From Streptomyces sp. SAT1 (GTDB lineage: Bacteria > Actinomycetota > Actinomycetes > Streptomycetales > Streptomycetaceae): 64,000 nt of DNA. This document shows positions 13,256-22,021 of the stretch, in pieces (position 1 is the stretch's first letter; each line of letters starts with the position of its first letter). Where the stretch lies: positions 6,799,001-6,863,000 of the forward strand of contig NZ_CP015849.1 of NCBI RefSeq assembly GCF_001654495.1. Reading direction: 5' to 3'. A program made the position numbers and the translations under genes. The notes below the pieces were generated by a model. The model was not told the DNA's origin. It worked only from the letters and a program-made list of their open reading frames with translations, and ran no database searches.

Positions 13256-14244
13256 TTGACCATGGCCTTACGGATGTCGCCGAGCACGGAGTCGGCGGCC
13301 TCGGCACCGCCCAGGCTGGTCCACTTGGAGCCGTCGATCAGCGTGGCGTGGCCCTCGCGCACGGAGTTCAGCTCGCGGTAGGCGGGCTTCTTCTGCAACT
13401 GGTCCAGCAGGCCCTTGTCCGGGCCGGCCGACGACAGCGTGCCGATGAACAGCCAGTCGCCGTCGATCTCCTTGAGGTTCTCGTCGCTCAGCGGCGTCGA
13501 GTGGCCCTGGCCCTTCTCGTTCTGGATGCCGGGGCGCTTGAAGCCGAGGTCCTTGAGGACGTCGCTGATGAAGACGCCCTGCTGCATGACGGCGGTGCCC
13601 TTGGCGGAGTAGCGGGCCACCGAGACCGTGGCGCCGGCCTCGGCGCCGAGGTCCTTCTTCAGCGCGGCGGCCTTGGTGTCGTAGTCGGCCAGGAACTTCT
13701 TGGCCGCGTCGGCCTTGCCGAGCACCTGACCGGTGAGCTCCAGCGACTTCTTCCAGCTCTTGGTGTTGTCGATGGTGACCACGGTGGGGGCGATCTTGCG
13801 CAGTTGGGCGAGCACCTGCGCGTCGGCGGTCTGCCCGGCGAGGATCACGTCGGGCTTGGCCTGGACGACCTTCTCGATGTCCGGGCCGGTGACCGCGCCG
13901 ACCACCGGGATGCCCTGGGCCTGCTGGGCCAGGTACTCGGGGGCGCCCTTCTGGCCGCGGCCCGCGCTCAGACCGACCGGCTTGACGCCGAGGGCCAGCG
14001 CGGAGTCGAGGTCCATCTCGCTGAGCGCCACGACCCGTTCGGGCGTCTTCGGGATCTCCACCTTGGTGCCGGACGCGTCCGTGACCGAGGTCCGCCCCCC
14101 GCCACTTGTGCCGGCGGCACCGCTCTTGGGAGAGTCGTCCTCCGAGGAACCACAGGCACTGAGGACGACCCCACAGGCGATGGCGAGGGCCACCGCCGCG
14201 GTACGGCGGGAGAGGCGGGAAGGGATACGGGTCGACGGCATCAT
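13252..14244 (-). CDS. Siderophore-binding lipoprotein of ABC importer (FepB-like)
   Basis: 330-residue substrate-binding lipoprotein (helical-backbone cluster A, Peripla_BP_2). The N-terminus has a positively charged stretch, a hydrophobic core and the lipobox LSAC with Cys31 as lipidation site. TPERVVALSEMDLDSALALG and KPDVILAGQTADAQVLAQLRKIAPTV are family hallmarks. The frame extends to 14370 but the paired ATGs at 14244 and 14241, with GGAG ten bases upstream of the first, give the proper signal peptide. First gene of the minus-strand biosynthetic operon, divergent from its permease genes across an iron box. It should capture ferric enterobactin or a related catecholate at the membrane. 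Confidence 0.9.
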   Translation of the reverse strand: MMPSTRIPSRLSRRTAAVALAIACGVVLSACGSSEDDSPKSGAAGTSGGGRTSVTDASGTKVEIPKTPERVVALSEMDLDSALALGVKPVGLSAGRGQKGAPEYLAQQAQGIPVVGAVTGPDIEKVVQAKPDVILAGQTADAQVLAQLRKIAPTVVTIDNTKSWKKSLELTGQVLGKADAAKKFLADYDTKAAALKKDLGAEAGATVSVARYSAKGTAVMQQGVFISDVLKDLGFKRPGIQNEKGQGHSTPLSDENLKEIDGDWLFIGTLSSAGPDKGLLDQLQKKPAYRELNSVREGHATLIDGSKWTSLGGAEAADSVLGDIRKAMVK

Positions 14245-14400
14245 GGCCTGAAATCTCCGTTGTTCGACTGTCGTGTGCCCGAGGACGGGAGTCGCACTCC
14301 GGCGTGCGGTACGTCGTGAAGGCGTCGTGAAGGCGTGCGGATCGGGGCACATCCGGACATACGGATGCACGAGCGCCCCGCCACCTGGGCGGATACCTGC

Positions 14401-14419
14401 TTAGGTTAGGCTAACCATA
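14401..14419 (+). promoter_or_regulatory. Iron box in the divergent siderophore promoter
   Basis: TTAGGTTAGGCTAACCATA matches the iron-box consensus over its first 16 bases. It sits between the biosynthetic operon and the permease operon and probably controls both. TAGGCT (14407-14412) is followed by six bases and then the permease ATG, so the box also contains the plus-strand -10. Confidence 0.88.
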
Positions 14420-15501
14420 TGTTGATGCGGAGAGGGTGGTCCATACGGTTCGGATCCGGCCACCGGAACGAACACCCGGCCGGAGAACGTCCCGTCGCCC
14501 CCGTGGCCGCCGTCCTTCTCGTCCTGCTGCTGGCCCTGTGCGTGGCGTCGCTGCTCATCGGCACCGGCTCCAGCTCGCCGGGCCGCGCCTGGGACTACCT
14601 CCTGGGCGACCGTACCGCCCGCGCCGATCCCCAACTCCGCCTGGCCGTCGTGGACGTACGGCTGCCGCGCACCCTGGCGGCCGTTCTCGTCGGCGTCTGC
14701 CTGGGCACCGCGGGCTGCCTGCTCCAGGCCGCCACCCGCAATCCGCTCGCCGAGACCGGACTGCTCGGCGTCAACTCCGGTGCCGCCTTCGCCGTCGTCG
14801 TCGGACTCACCTTCTTCGGCGCCTCCTCGGCGACCGCCCTGCTGGTGTGGGCGCTGCTCGGCGGCATGGCCGCCAGCGCCGTCGTCCTGCTGCTGGCGGC
14901 CGGCGGACGCGCGGCCGGCTCCCCGCTGCGCCTGGTCCTGGCCGGCTCCGCGCTCGGCGCCACCTTCCACGGCCTCACCTCCTACGTCCTGCTGGGCACA
15001 CAGTCCACCTTCGACGTCTACCGCTACTGGACGATCGGCTCGCTCGCCGGGGTGCGCACCGCCGACCTGCTGCCGCTGCTGCCCCTGGCCGCCGCCGGTG
15101 TACTGGTCGCCTTCGGCTGCGCCCGGCCGCTGGCCGCGCTCGGCCTCGGCGACGACAGCGCCCGCTCGCTCGGCCACCACCCCGGCCGGATCCGCCTGGT
15201 GGTCGCGGCGGCCGTCTCCCTGCTGGCCGGCTGCGCGGTCGCCGTCGCCGGGCCGATCGCCTTCCTCGGCCTGCTCGCCCCCTACGCCGCCCGCGCCCTG
15301 GCCGGAGCCCGCATGGCCGCCCAACTCCTGCTGTCGGCACTCGTCGCCGCCGATGTGATGATCGTCGCCGACCTGCTCGCCCGGGTGGTCATCCGCCCCT
15401 GGGAGACCCCGGTGAGCGTCCTGCTCGCCTTCGTCGGCGGACCCCTGCTCGTCTGGATCGCCCGCTCCTCCCGCCTCTCCACCGCCGGAGCCGCCTCATG
15501 A
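14419..15501 (+). CDS. fepD: FecCD-family siderophore permease 1
   Basis: 360-residue inner-membrane permease of a ferric-siderophore importer (BtuC/FecCD fold, about nine to ten membrane segments). Family motifs are DVRLPRTLAAVLVGVCLGTAGCLLQ near residues 75-98, RNPLAETGLLGVNSGAA and VAVAGPIAFLGLLAPYAAR. The first ATG lies inside the iron box and has no SD, consistent with a leaderless transcript; an ATG at 14425 is an alternative. The stop overlaps the next ATG (ATGA). Confidence 0.9.
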   Translation: MLMRRGWSIRFGSGHRNEHPAGERPVAPVAAVLLVLLLALCVASLLIGTGSSSPGRAWDYLLGDRTARADPQLRLAVVDVRLPRTLAAVLVGVCLGTAGCLLQAATRNPLAETGLLGVNSGAAFAVVVGLTFFGASSATALLVWALLGGMAASAVVLLLAAGGRAAGSPLRLVLAGSALGATFHGLTSYVLLGTQSTFDVYRYWTIGSLAGVRTADLLPLLPLAAAGVLVAFGCARPLAALGLGDDSARSLGHHPGRIRLVVAAAVSLLAGCAVAVAGPIAFLGLLAPYAARALAGARMAAQLLLSALVAADVMIVADLLARVVIRPWETPVSVLLAFVGGPLLVWIARSSRLSTAGAAS

Positions 15502-16727
15502 CCGCCTCGCCCGCCCTCCCACCGGACCGCGCGGCGGGGGGCGGTGAGGCGCTGGAGGCTCCGGAGGGCGCGGGGGCCGCCGGGCCCGCGACGGCGGTGC
15601 ACGGTGGAGTGACGTCCTCCGCCCGGGAGACCGGTCCCGCCCCCGCGGACGGCGACGCGGGCGCGCCCGGCCCGCCCGCCGCCCGCATCGCCCCGCCGGA
15701 CAGCGTCGTGCTGCGCGCCGGCACGCTCTCCTGGCTCTTCCCGCGCCGCAGCGCCCTCGCCGCCGCGCTGCTCCTGCCGCTTCTCGCCCTGCTCATCGCG
15801 CTGGCGGTGATGGCCAGTTCGACCGGGATGAGCCTGCACGACACCGTGTCCGGACTGCTCGGGAACGGCGACCCCGGCACGGTCATGATCGTGCGGGACT
15901 TCCGGCTGCCGCGCGTCTTCGTCGGCCTCATGGTCGGCGCCGCCCTCGGCGTCGCCGGCTGCCTCACCCAGACCCTGGCCGGGAACCGGCTCGCCACCCC
16001 CGACCTGATCGGCGTCAACGAGGGCGCCACCGCGGCGGTCGTGGCCTCCGCCGCCGGATCCTCCACCGGCATGGTCGGCGACTGGTGGCTCGGCCCGGTC
16101 GGCGCCGTCGCCGCCGCCGTCCTCGTCGTGCTGTGCGCGGGCGGCGCGGGCAGTGCCGGCTACCGCCTCCTCGTCGTCGGGATCGGCGTGTCCACCGTGG
16201 TCGGCGCGGTCGGCGACCTCGTCATGTCCCGGGAGAACGACAACACGGCGGGCGGCGTGTTCCTCTGGGCGGTCGGCAGCCTCAACGGCCGCGACTGGCA
16301 CGTGGGGACACCGCTGCTGATCGCGCTGCTGTTCCTGCTGCCGCTCGCGCTCGCCGCCGGGCACCGGCTGCAACTGCTGCGCTTCGACGACGACACGGCC
16401 GCCTGCCTCGGCGTCGACCTGCGCCGGTTGCGCGCCGCCGCGCTCGCGCTCGCCGTCGCCCTGGCCGGACTCGCCGTCGGCGTCGGCGGCCCCATCGCCT
16501 TCGTCGCGCTCGCCTCACCGATCCTCGCCGGACGCCTGAGCGGCCCCACCCGGGTGCCGGTGCTGGGCTCCGCGCTGGTCGGCGCGGCCCTCATCACCGC
16601 GGCCGACGCCCTGGGCCGCGTCATCGCCCCCGTCGAACTGCCCGTCGGCGTCGTCACCAGTGTCCTCGGCGGCCCCTTCCTCCTGTGGGCCCTCTTCCGT
16701 ACGGACTCGACCACCGGAAAGGCATGA
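15498..16727 (+). CDS. fepG: FecCD-family siderophore permease 2
   Basis: 409-residue second permease subunit. It starts at the ATG overlapping the stop of permease 1, which gives an unusually long Pro/Ala/Gly-rich N-terminal extension of about 70 residues before the first membrane segment. Motifs FRLPRVFVGLMVGAALGVAG, LATPDLIGVNEGATA and VGGPIAFVALASPILAGRL are typical. The stop overlaps the ATPase start. It pairs with permease 1 as a heterodimer. Confidence 0.9.
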   Translation: MTASPALPPDRAAGGGEALEAPEGAGAAGPATAVHGGVTSSARETGPAPADGDAGAPGPPAARIAPPDSVVLRAGTLSWLFPRRSALAAALLLPLLALLIALAVMASSTGMSLHDTVSGLLGNGDPGTVMIVRDFRLPRVFVGLMVGAALGVAGCLTQTLAGNRLATPDLIGVNEGATAAVVASAAGSSTGMVGDWWLGPVGAVAAAVLVVLCAGGAGSAGYRLLVVGIGVSTVVGAVGDLVMSRENDNTAGGVFLWAVGSLNGRDWHVGTPLLIALLFLLPLALAAGHRLQLLRFDDDTAACLGVDLRRLRAAALALAVALAGLAVGVGGPIAFVALASPILAGRLSGPTRVPVLGSALVGAALITAADALGRVIAPVELPVGVVTSVLGGPFLLWALFRTDSTTGKA

Positions 16728-17527
16728 CCACCCCCATGACCGACGCCCACCCCGGCCTGCACGTGTCCGGCCTGCACGCCGGATACCCCGGCCGTCCCGT
16801 CGTCCGGGACGTCGAACTGACCGTCCCCGCCGGGCAGGTGGCCGCGATCGTCGGCCCCAACGGCTGCGGCAAGTCCACCCTGCTGCGCACCATCGCCCGG
16901 CTGCACCGGCCCAGCGCGGGCAGCGTGCACGCCGACGGCGCCGACATCTGGCGGCTGACCCAGCGCCAGGCCGCGCACCGGGTGGCCCTGCTGCCCCAGT
17001 CGCCGCGCGCCCCGGAGGCCGTCACCGTCGCCGGGCTCGTCCGCTACGGCCGCCACCCGCACCAGGGGCTGCTGCGCCAGTGGTCCCGGGACGACGAACG
17101 GGCCGTACGCGACGCGCTGGAGGCCACCGGCACCACCGGCCTCGCGGGCGAACGCCTCGACCGCCTCTCCGGCGGCCAGCGCCAGCGCTGCTGGCTCGCC
17201 ATGGTGCTCGCCCAGCACACCCCGGTCGTGCTGCTCGACGAGCCCACCAGCGCCCTCGACCTCGGCCATGTCGTCGACGTCCTCGAACTGGTCCGCGAGG
17301 TGGCGGCGGCCGGCCGGACCGTCGTCATGGTCCAGCACGACCTGGCCTCCGCCGCGCGCTACGCCGACACCCTGATCGCCATGCACGACGGCCGGGTCGT
17401 CGCCCAGGGCCCGCCCCACGAGACGGTGGACGAGGCGCTGGTCAAGGAGCTGTACCAGGTGGAGGCCGACATCCTGCGCGCACCCGGCGACGCCGCGCCC
17501 GTCGTCGTCCCGCGCGCCCGCCCCTGA
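16724..17527 (+). CDS. fepC: Siderophore ABC importer ATPase (FepC-like)
   Basis: 267-residue ATP-binding subunit. Walker A GPNGCGKST at 44-52, signature LSGGQRQR at 148-155, Walker B VVLLDEPTSALD directly after, H-loop in MVQHDLASAARYAD. The Q-loop region ALLPQSPRAPEAVTV fits the iron-siderophore (FecE/FepC) branch. The ATG at 16724 overlaps the permease stop; a second ATG at 16736 is possible. Last gene of the importer operon. Confidence 0.93.
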   Translation: MTTPMTDAHPGLHVSGLHAGYPGRPVVRDVELTVPAGQVAAIVGPNGCGKSTLLRTIARLHRPSAGSVHADGADIWRLTQRQAAHRVALLPQSPRAPEAVTVAGLVRYGRHPHQGLLRQWSRDDERAVRDALEATGTTGLAGERLDRLSGGQRQRCWLAMVLAQHTPVVLLDEPTSALDLGHVVDVLELVREVAAAGRTVVMVQHDLASAARYADTLIAMHDGRVVAQGPPHETVDEALVKELYQVEADILRAPGDAAPVVVPRARP

Positions 17528-17714
17528 CGTCCCGGACCACCCGGAACGAACAGCGGAGCGGGGGCGGACGGCGGCTCGCACGATGTCCGTGTGAGCCCTG
17601 TACGCGCCCCCTTCCGTACGGCGAGAATGCGCCGTGCCGGACGGGTGGACGGCCGAAACCCGACCGCCCTCCGCCCGTCCCGCCCGTCCCCGACAGGAAA
17701 GCAGGTCTGCCGCT

Positions 17715-18443
17715 GTGCTGTTGCGTCTGCCCACCTCCGTGTCCGAAGCGCGGGAATGCGTGGCCGAAGGGATCGTCCCGATAGGCGGTGCCACCCTGCT
17801 GTGGGCCACCTGGCAGCGGGACGGCTTCCCCGAACAGGCCATGTCCCTGCGCGAGTTGCCCGAGGCCAACGTCATCGGCCGGGAGACGCTCGGCGCCGCG
17901 GTGGTGCTGCACCGGATGGACGACCGCGTACCCGAGGTGCTGCGCGCGGCCGCCGCCACGATAGGCACCGGGGCCGTGCGCCGGACGGCGTCGGTCGGCG
18001 GCAACCTCGTGGGCAGCAGCCTGCGGTGCCTGCTGCCCGCCGCCCTGGTCCTGCGGGCCCGCGCGACGGTCCTGGACGCCGACGGGGTCCAGGAGACCGG
18101 TCTGGCGGAGGCGATGGAGGCCAAGGGGTCCGTCCTGCTCTCCCTGCGCTGGAACGCACCCGTCGCGAGCGCCTACCGCAAGCTGCCCGGCGCCGCGGGC
18201 GGCCCGCCGCCCCTGGTCGTCGCCTCCGCGCTGCACACCGACGGCGCCGGACACCACCAGCTCCATGTCGCCGTCCGCGACGGCTACGACGTACGCGACG
18301 CCGGTGCCGACTGCGGCACCGGTGCCGCGACCGCCCTGGACGCGCTGCGCGCCACGGCCGCCTTCGGCGACCTGCCCGCCGAAGCGTGGGACCTCGTCCA
18401 CGAGCAGACCACCCGCCTCCTCGGCGACGCCGGCCTCCCGTAG
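17715..18443 (+). CDS. FAD-binding molybdopterin-dehydrogenase-type protein
   Basis: 242-residue protein resembling the FAD subunit of xanthine/CO dehydrogenases (FAD_binding_5 plus CO_deh_flav_C). The FAD-contact motif appears as IGTGAVRRTASVGGNLVGSS, where the family has 'iGg.iRn.aTvGGNi..a'. YRKLPGAAGGPPPLVV resembles the C-terminal domain start. No molybdopterin or 2Fe-2S partner subunit is nearby, so it is an orphan. The GTG at 17715 puts the N-terminus (LLRLPTSVSEA) where the family begins; an ATG/GTG further upstream at 17634 would add a non-conserved tail. It is in line with the importer operon, about 190 bp downstream. Role unknown; a redox function in siderophore handling is only a guess. 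Confidence 0.7.
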   Translation: MLLRLPTSVSEARECVAEGIVPIGGATLLWATWQRDGFPEQAMSLRELPEANVIGRETLGAAVVLHRMDDRVPEVLRAAAATIGTGAVRRTASVGGNLVGSSLRCLLPAALVLRARATVLDADGVQETGLAEAMEAKGSVLLSLRWNAPVASAYRKLPGAAGGPPPLVVASALHTDGAGHHQLHVAVRDGYDVRDAGADCGTGAATALDALRATAAFGDLPAEAWDLVHEQTTRLLGDAGLP

Positions 18444-18962
18444 CCGGGACCCGATCGCACGGCGCGCGCGGCGGCGACGGACCGCCCCGCTCTGCCTCGC
18501 CCTCCGCTGCCGCCGCCGCGTCCCGCCGGACGACGGCGCACCGCGGCCGGGTCGCGTCCCGGCCGGGCCCCGGCCGAGGGCGGCGCCCCGCCGAGGCGAC
18601 GGCCCGGCCCGCCGCGAGACGCCGCCCTGACACGGGCTGCGGGAGACGCCCGCGGCCGGGACCCGCCCCTCACCGGGCCGCCGGCCCCGCGCGAGCCGCC
18701 CCGCGTCACCGCGCGCACGATCACGGACGGTCCGAGCCGCCCCCGGCGGCCGGGAGCCGTGGCTTCTCCGCCGCGCCCCGACCGCCTCCCCGGCCGCCGC
18801 CGGCCGCCGCGCCCCGAACGGCTCCCCGGTCAGCACCCCACCGGTTCCCCGACCTGCCACCCCGCCGCCGACCCCGCCTCCGCCGGGCGCTACCGTCCCG
18901 CAGGGGAGCTGTACCGAAACGTCCCCCACTGGGTGGAGAAGACCGGTGGGTGACGGCAACAG
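18444..18962. other. 519-bp non-coding spacer
   Basis: GC-rich stretch with no convincing gene on either strand. The short open frames are Arg/Pro-rich and out of line with codon bias. It leads into the tandem repeat before the CtaG-like gene. Confidence 0.5.
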
Positions 18963-19016
18963 ATGGGTCCGATGGACCCGATGGACCCGATGGACCGGAT
19001 GGACCCGATGGGTCCG
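18963..19016 (+). repeat. 9-bp tandem repeat (ATGGACCCG)n
   Basis: Six consecutive 9-mers: ATGGGTCCG, ATGGACCCG twice, ATGGACCGG, ATGGACCCG, ATGGGTCCG, then a decaying copy. The outer copies carry GGT for GAC. It ends about 25 bp before the start codon of the CtaG-like gene, so it would lie in its leader or promoter. Confidence 0.85.
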
Positions 19017-19041
19017 ATAGGCCGATGGGCGAGGAGAGCCG

Positions 19042-20094
19042 ATGGGTGTGAGCGCCGACGCGATGACCGGCCCGGCACTGGCCGCGGGCGGCCCCGCCGC
19101 ACCGACCGTGGGCCGGCTGCTGACCTCGTGGCAGCCGGACGTCCCCGCGCTGGTGCTGGTGGCGGTCCTGGGCGGCCTGTACGGCTGGGGCGTGCTGCGG
19201 CTGCGCCGCGCCGGCCGGTCCTGGCCGGTCGCCCGCCTCGCCGCGTTCGTGGTGCTCGGGCTGGGCGCGCTGGTGGTGGCCACGATGTCGGCGCTGGCCG
19301 TCTACGACCACGCCCTGTTCTGGCCGGCCGCGGTGCAGAACGTCCTGCTCGACCTGCTCGCGCCGCTCGGCCTCGCCCTCGGCGACCCGCTGCGGCTGGC
19401 CGTCGAGGCGCTGCCCGGCGAGCGGGCGGCGCGGCTCCGGCGGGCGGTCACCGGCCCGGTGGTGCGCGTGCTGACCTTCCCGCTGGTCAGCACGGTGCTG
19501 GTGCTCACCACGGAACTGGTCGTCTACTTCACGCCGTACTTCGCCACCGCCCTGCGTGTGGGCTGGCTGCACGAGCTGATGTATCTGCACCTGCTGGCGG
19601 CCGGGTGCCTGTTCGTGGTGCCGGTGCTCACCCGCGAACAGGCGCTGCCCGCCTGGTGCTCGCACCCGGTGCGCGCGGCGCTGGTCTTCCTGGACGGGCT
19701 GGTGGACGCGGTGCCGGGCGTCGTGGTGATGACCCACGGCACCCTGATCGCGGGCGCCTGGTACCTGCACCACGCCCCCGCCTGGGCCCCGGACGTCCAC
19801 CGCGACCAGCAGATCGGCGGGGGCGCCATGCTCAGCATCGCCGAACTGGTCGCCCTGCCCTTCCTGCTGGCCGTCCTGGCGCAGTGGGCCCGCGCCGAGC
19901 GCCTGCGCAACGCGGTGCTCGACCGGCGGCTCGACGCGGCAGCGGCGAGTGAGGCGGTGGCGAGTGCCGCGGTGGACCCGGCCGCGCCGTCCGAGGCGCT
20001 GCCGGTGCCGGACGCCGAGCGTGTACGCCCCTGGTGGGAGACCGAGGACAACGAGGTCGCCGCCCGGCTCCGCCGCCAGCACGGCACACCCTGA
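19042..20094 (+). CDS. ctaG: Cytochrome c oxidase assembly factor, CtaG (caa3) type
   Basis: 350-residue membrane protein of the caa3-type CtaG family, linked to copper delivery and assembly of cytochrome oxidase. About seven hydrophobic segments are visible between residues 25 and 285. WPAAVQNVLLDLLAPLGLALGDPLRL, MYLHLLAAGCLFVVPVL and the ADQQIGGG-like DVHRDQQIGGGAML motif are characteristic. GAGGAG six bases upstream supports the ATG at 19042. The C-terminal 60 residues are soluble and charged and end in a WWETEDNEVAARLRR-type tail common in Streptomyces members. Confidence 0.85.
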   Translation: MGVSADAMTGPALAAGGPAAPTVGRLLTSWQPDVPALVLVAVLGGLYGWGVLRLRRAGRSWPVARLAAFVVLGLGALVVATMSALAVYDHALFWPAAVQNVLLDLLAPLGLALGDPLRLAVEALPGERAARLRRAVTGPVVRVLTFPLVSTVLVLTTELVVYFTPYFATALRVGWLHELMYLHLLAAGCLFVVPVLTREQALPAWCSHPVRAALVFLDGLVDAVPGVVVMTHGTLIAGAWYLHHAPAWAPDVHRDQQIGGGAMLSIAELVALPFLLAVLAQWARAERLRNAVLDRRLDAAAASEAVASAAVDPAAPSEALPVPDAERVRPWWETEDNEVAARLRRQHGTP

Positions 20095-20119
20095 ACCCCT
20101 GCCCTGGACCGGCCGCCGG

Positions 20120-20707
20120 TCATCCGCCGGACAGGGACCCCACCGCCGCCGTGGCCAGGCGCACCGCCCGTTCGGTGACCGCCTCGAAGTCGTCGCCCGC
20201 CTCGACGGCCGTGGTCGCCGCGTTGACGAACCCCTGCAACAGGCGCGCGGTGACGCGCGGGGCGTCGTCGCCGAGCGCGGTGAGCGCGGCGACCAGCGGC
20301 TGGAGGATCTCCGCGTGCGCCTCGGCGGCGCCCTCCCGGAGCACCGCGGCGTCCCGGTCGGCGGCCAGCGCCTGGGCGATCCGGTGCTCGCCGTCCCGCA
20401 CCAGCGCCAGTTGCGCCCGCACATAGGCCGCCACCTGCTCCTCGGGCGAGCGCGCGTGCGCCATCTCCGCCCGGATCCGCGCCGTCCAGCGGGGTGCCGT
20501 CTCGCACACCACCGCGGCGAGCAGCTCGCGGCGGTCGGCGAAGTACTTGTAGACGCTGTTGCGGGCCAGGCCCGTGCGCGCGGCCACCGCCGCGAACGTC
20601 ACGGCGGCCGCGTCGCCCTCCTGGAGCAGTTCGCGCGCGGCGGCGACCAGGGCCGAGCACTGCTGGGCCCGGTGGTCGGCGACGGAGGCGGCACGGATCT
20701 TGGGCAC
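20120..20707 (-). CDS. TetR-family repressor, probable regulator of the adjacent ABC transporter
   Basis: 195-residue TetR regulator. The N-terminal helix-turn-helix is VTFAAVAARTGLARNSVYKYFADRRELLAAVV (about residues 32-63). The open frame extends upstream, but the GTG at 20707 is preceded by TACACT (complement of 20715-20720) at seven bases, the layout of a leaderless promoter, and gives a normal TetR length. Divergent from an FtsX-type transporter with two palindromic operators in between. Ligand unknown. Confidence 0.85.
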   Translation of the reverse strand: MPKIRAASVADHRAQQCSALVAAARELLQEGDAAAVTFAAVAARTGLARNSVYKYFADRRELLAAVVCETAPRWTARIRAEMAHARSPEEQVAAYVRAQLALVRDGEHRIAQALAADRDAAVLREGAAEAHAEILQPLVAALTALGDDAPRVTARLLQGFVNAATTAVEAGDDFEAVTERAVRLATAAVGSLSGG

Positions 20708-20823
20708 GGACGCCAGTGTAGGAGCCCGCGCCCCGCCGCCCCCCTCCCGCACCCCCGCTCGTCCCTCCCCGGCCCCTGGTCGCCCGCCCCCCACTTGGCC
20801 CCCCCACTTGGCCACCCCCCCCG

Positions 20824-20875
20824 CTTAGGGACACCGTGTCCCCATCTTCTATCTTGGGGACACCGTGTCCCTAAG
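20824..20875. promoter_or_regulatory. Paired palindromic operator sites
   Basis: Two identical 15-mers GGGACACCGTGTCCC at 20828-20842 and 20857-20871, each a palindrome around a central base. Together with flanking CTTA/TAAG they form a larger near-perfect inverted repeat with TATCTT (20850-20855), a possible -10, in the middle. Most likely bound by the divergent TetR protein to repress the transporter. Confidence 0.8.
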
Positions 20876-20902
20876 ACAGAAGAACGCTGGAAGGCACCCC
20901 CC

Positions 20903-22021
20903 GTGTACCTGGCCCTGCTCGAACTGAAGGCGGCCCGCGGCCGCTTCCTCCTCATGGGGAGCGTGGTGGTCCTCGTCGCCGCGCTCGTCGGCATCGTCGG
21001 CGGATTCACCACCGGACTCGGCGACGACACCGTCTCCGCGCTGCGCGCCCTGCCCGCCACCCACCTCGCCTTCGCCCGCGGCGCCGACTCCGACCAGTTC
21101 GCCCGCAGCCTGGTCGGCGCGCCGGAACTGGACGGCTGGCGCGCCCGCCGGGGCGTCGAGGCCACCGGTCTCGGCGTCTCCATCGCGCGCGGCACCACCG
21201 ACCGGAAGGCGGAGGTGGACTTCGCCGCGTTCGGCGTCGAACCCCGCTCCTTCCTCGACCCCGGCAGCACCACCGGCGCCCCGCTGTCGGACGCCGAACC
21301 GGCCGGCATCGTCGTCTCGCAGCGGCTGGTGAAGGACGGTGTACGCGTCGGCGACACCCTCACCGTGGACCGCCTCGGCATCACCCTGAAGGTCCGGGGG
21401 ACCACCGGCCGCGCCTCCTACGGCCATGTGGCCGTCGCCTACCTGCCCGTCGAGACCTGGCAGCGGATCCGCTTCGCCACCCCGGGAGCGGGTCCTGCCA
21501 CCGCGCCGCCGCCCCGGCAGTACAGCGCCGTCGCCCTGCGGGCCGGTCCCGGCGCGGACCTCGCCGCCGGGGACGCGGCACTGGGCACCCGCACCCTGAC
21601 CACCGCCGGGGCCTACGCCGCCGCGCCCGGCTACACCGGCGAACGCGTGACCATGACCTCCATCCAGGTCTTCCTGTACGCCATCGCCCCGCTCGTCGTC
21701 GGCGCCTTCTTCGCGGTGTGGACCGTGCAGCGGCTGCCCGAACTGGCCCTGCTGCGCGCGCTGGGCGCCTCCCGGCCCCGGCTGCTGGCGCACACCCTGG
21801 CCCAGGCCGCGCTGGTCGTCGTCGCCGGGACCGCGGCCGGTGCCGCGCTCGCCGCGGGCGTCGGACTGCTCGTGGGCTCCGAGGTGCCGTTCAGCCTGCC
21901 CGCCGCCGGCCTCGCCCTGACCATGGCCACCGTCGTGCTGGTCGGACTCGCCGGCGTTGCCGTCACCCTGCGCAAAGTGACCACCGTGGACCCGATGACC
22001 CTGCTGGGAGCCGGCCGATGA
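20903..22021 (+). CDS. FtsX/MacB-type ABC transporter permease
   Basis: 372-residue permease with one N-terminal membrane segment (about 14-36), a 200-residue external domain and three C-terminal segments starting at VFLYAIAPLVVGAFFAVWTV. LALLRALGASRPRLL is the cytoplasmic coupling motif of the FtsX family. GTG start with GGAAGG upstream; the stop overlaps the ATPase ATG. Single-permease systems of this kind act as dimers in drug or lipid efflux, or as mechanotransmitters. The two-operator TetR control suggests an inducible exporter. Confidence 0.85.
   Translation: MYLALLELKAARGRFLLMGSVVVLVAALVGIVGGFTTGLGDDTVSALRALPATHLAFARGADSDQFARSLVGAPELDGWRARRGVEATGLGVSIARGTTDRKAEVDFAAFGVEPRSFLDPGSTTGAPLSDAEPAGIVVSQRLVKDGVRVGDTLTVDRLGITLKVRGTTGRASYGHVAVAYLPVETWQRIRFATPGAGPATAPPPRQYSAVALRAGPGADLAAGDAALGTRTLTTAGAYAAAPGYTGERVTMTSIQVFLYAIAPLVVGAFFAVWTVQRLPELALLRALGASRPRLLAHTLAQAALVVVAGTAAGAALAAGVGLLVGSEVPFSLPAAGLALTMATVVLVGLAGVAVTLRKVTTVDPMTLLGAGR

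Noticed and set aside
12405..13307. Second, longer minus-strand frame over entA
   Set aside because: Arg-rich shadow of the SDR gene in another frame; the entA frame has all catalytic motifs.
18963..19952. Frame starting in the tandem repeat (Met-Asp-Pro repeats)
   Set aside because: After the repeat it is an out-of-frame shadow of the CtaG-like gene; only the DNA repeat is kept.
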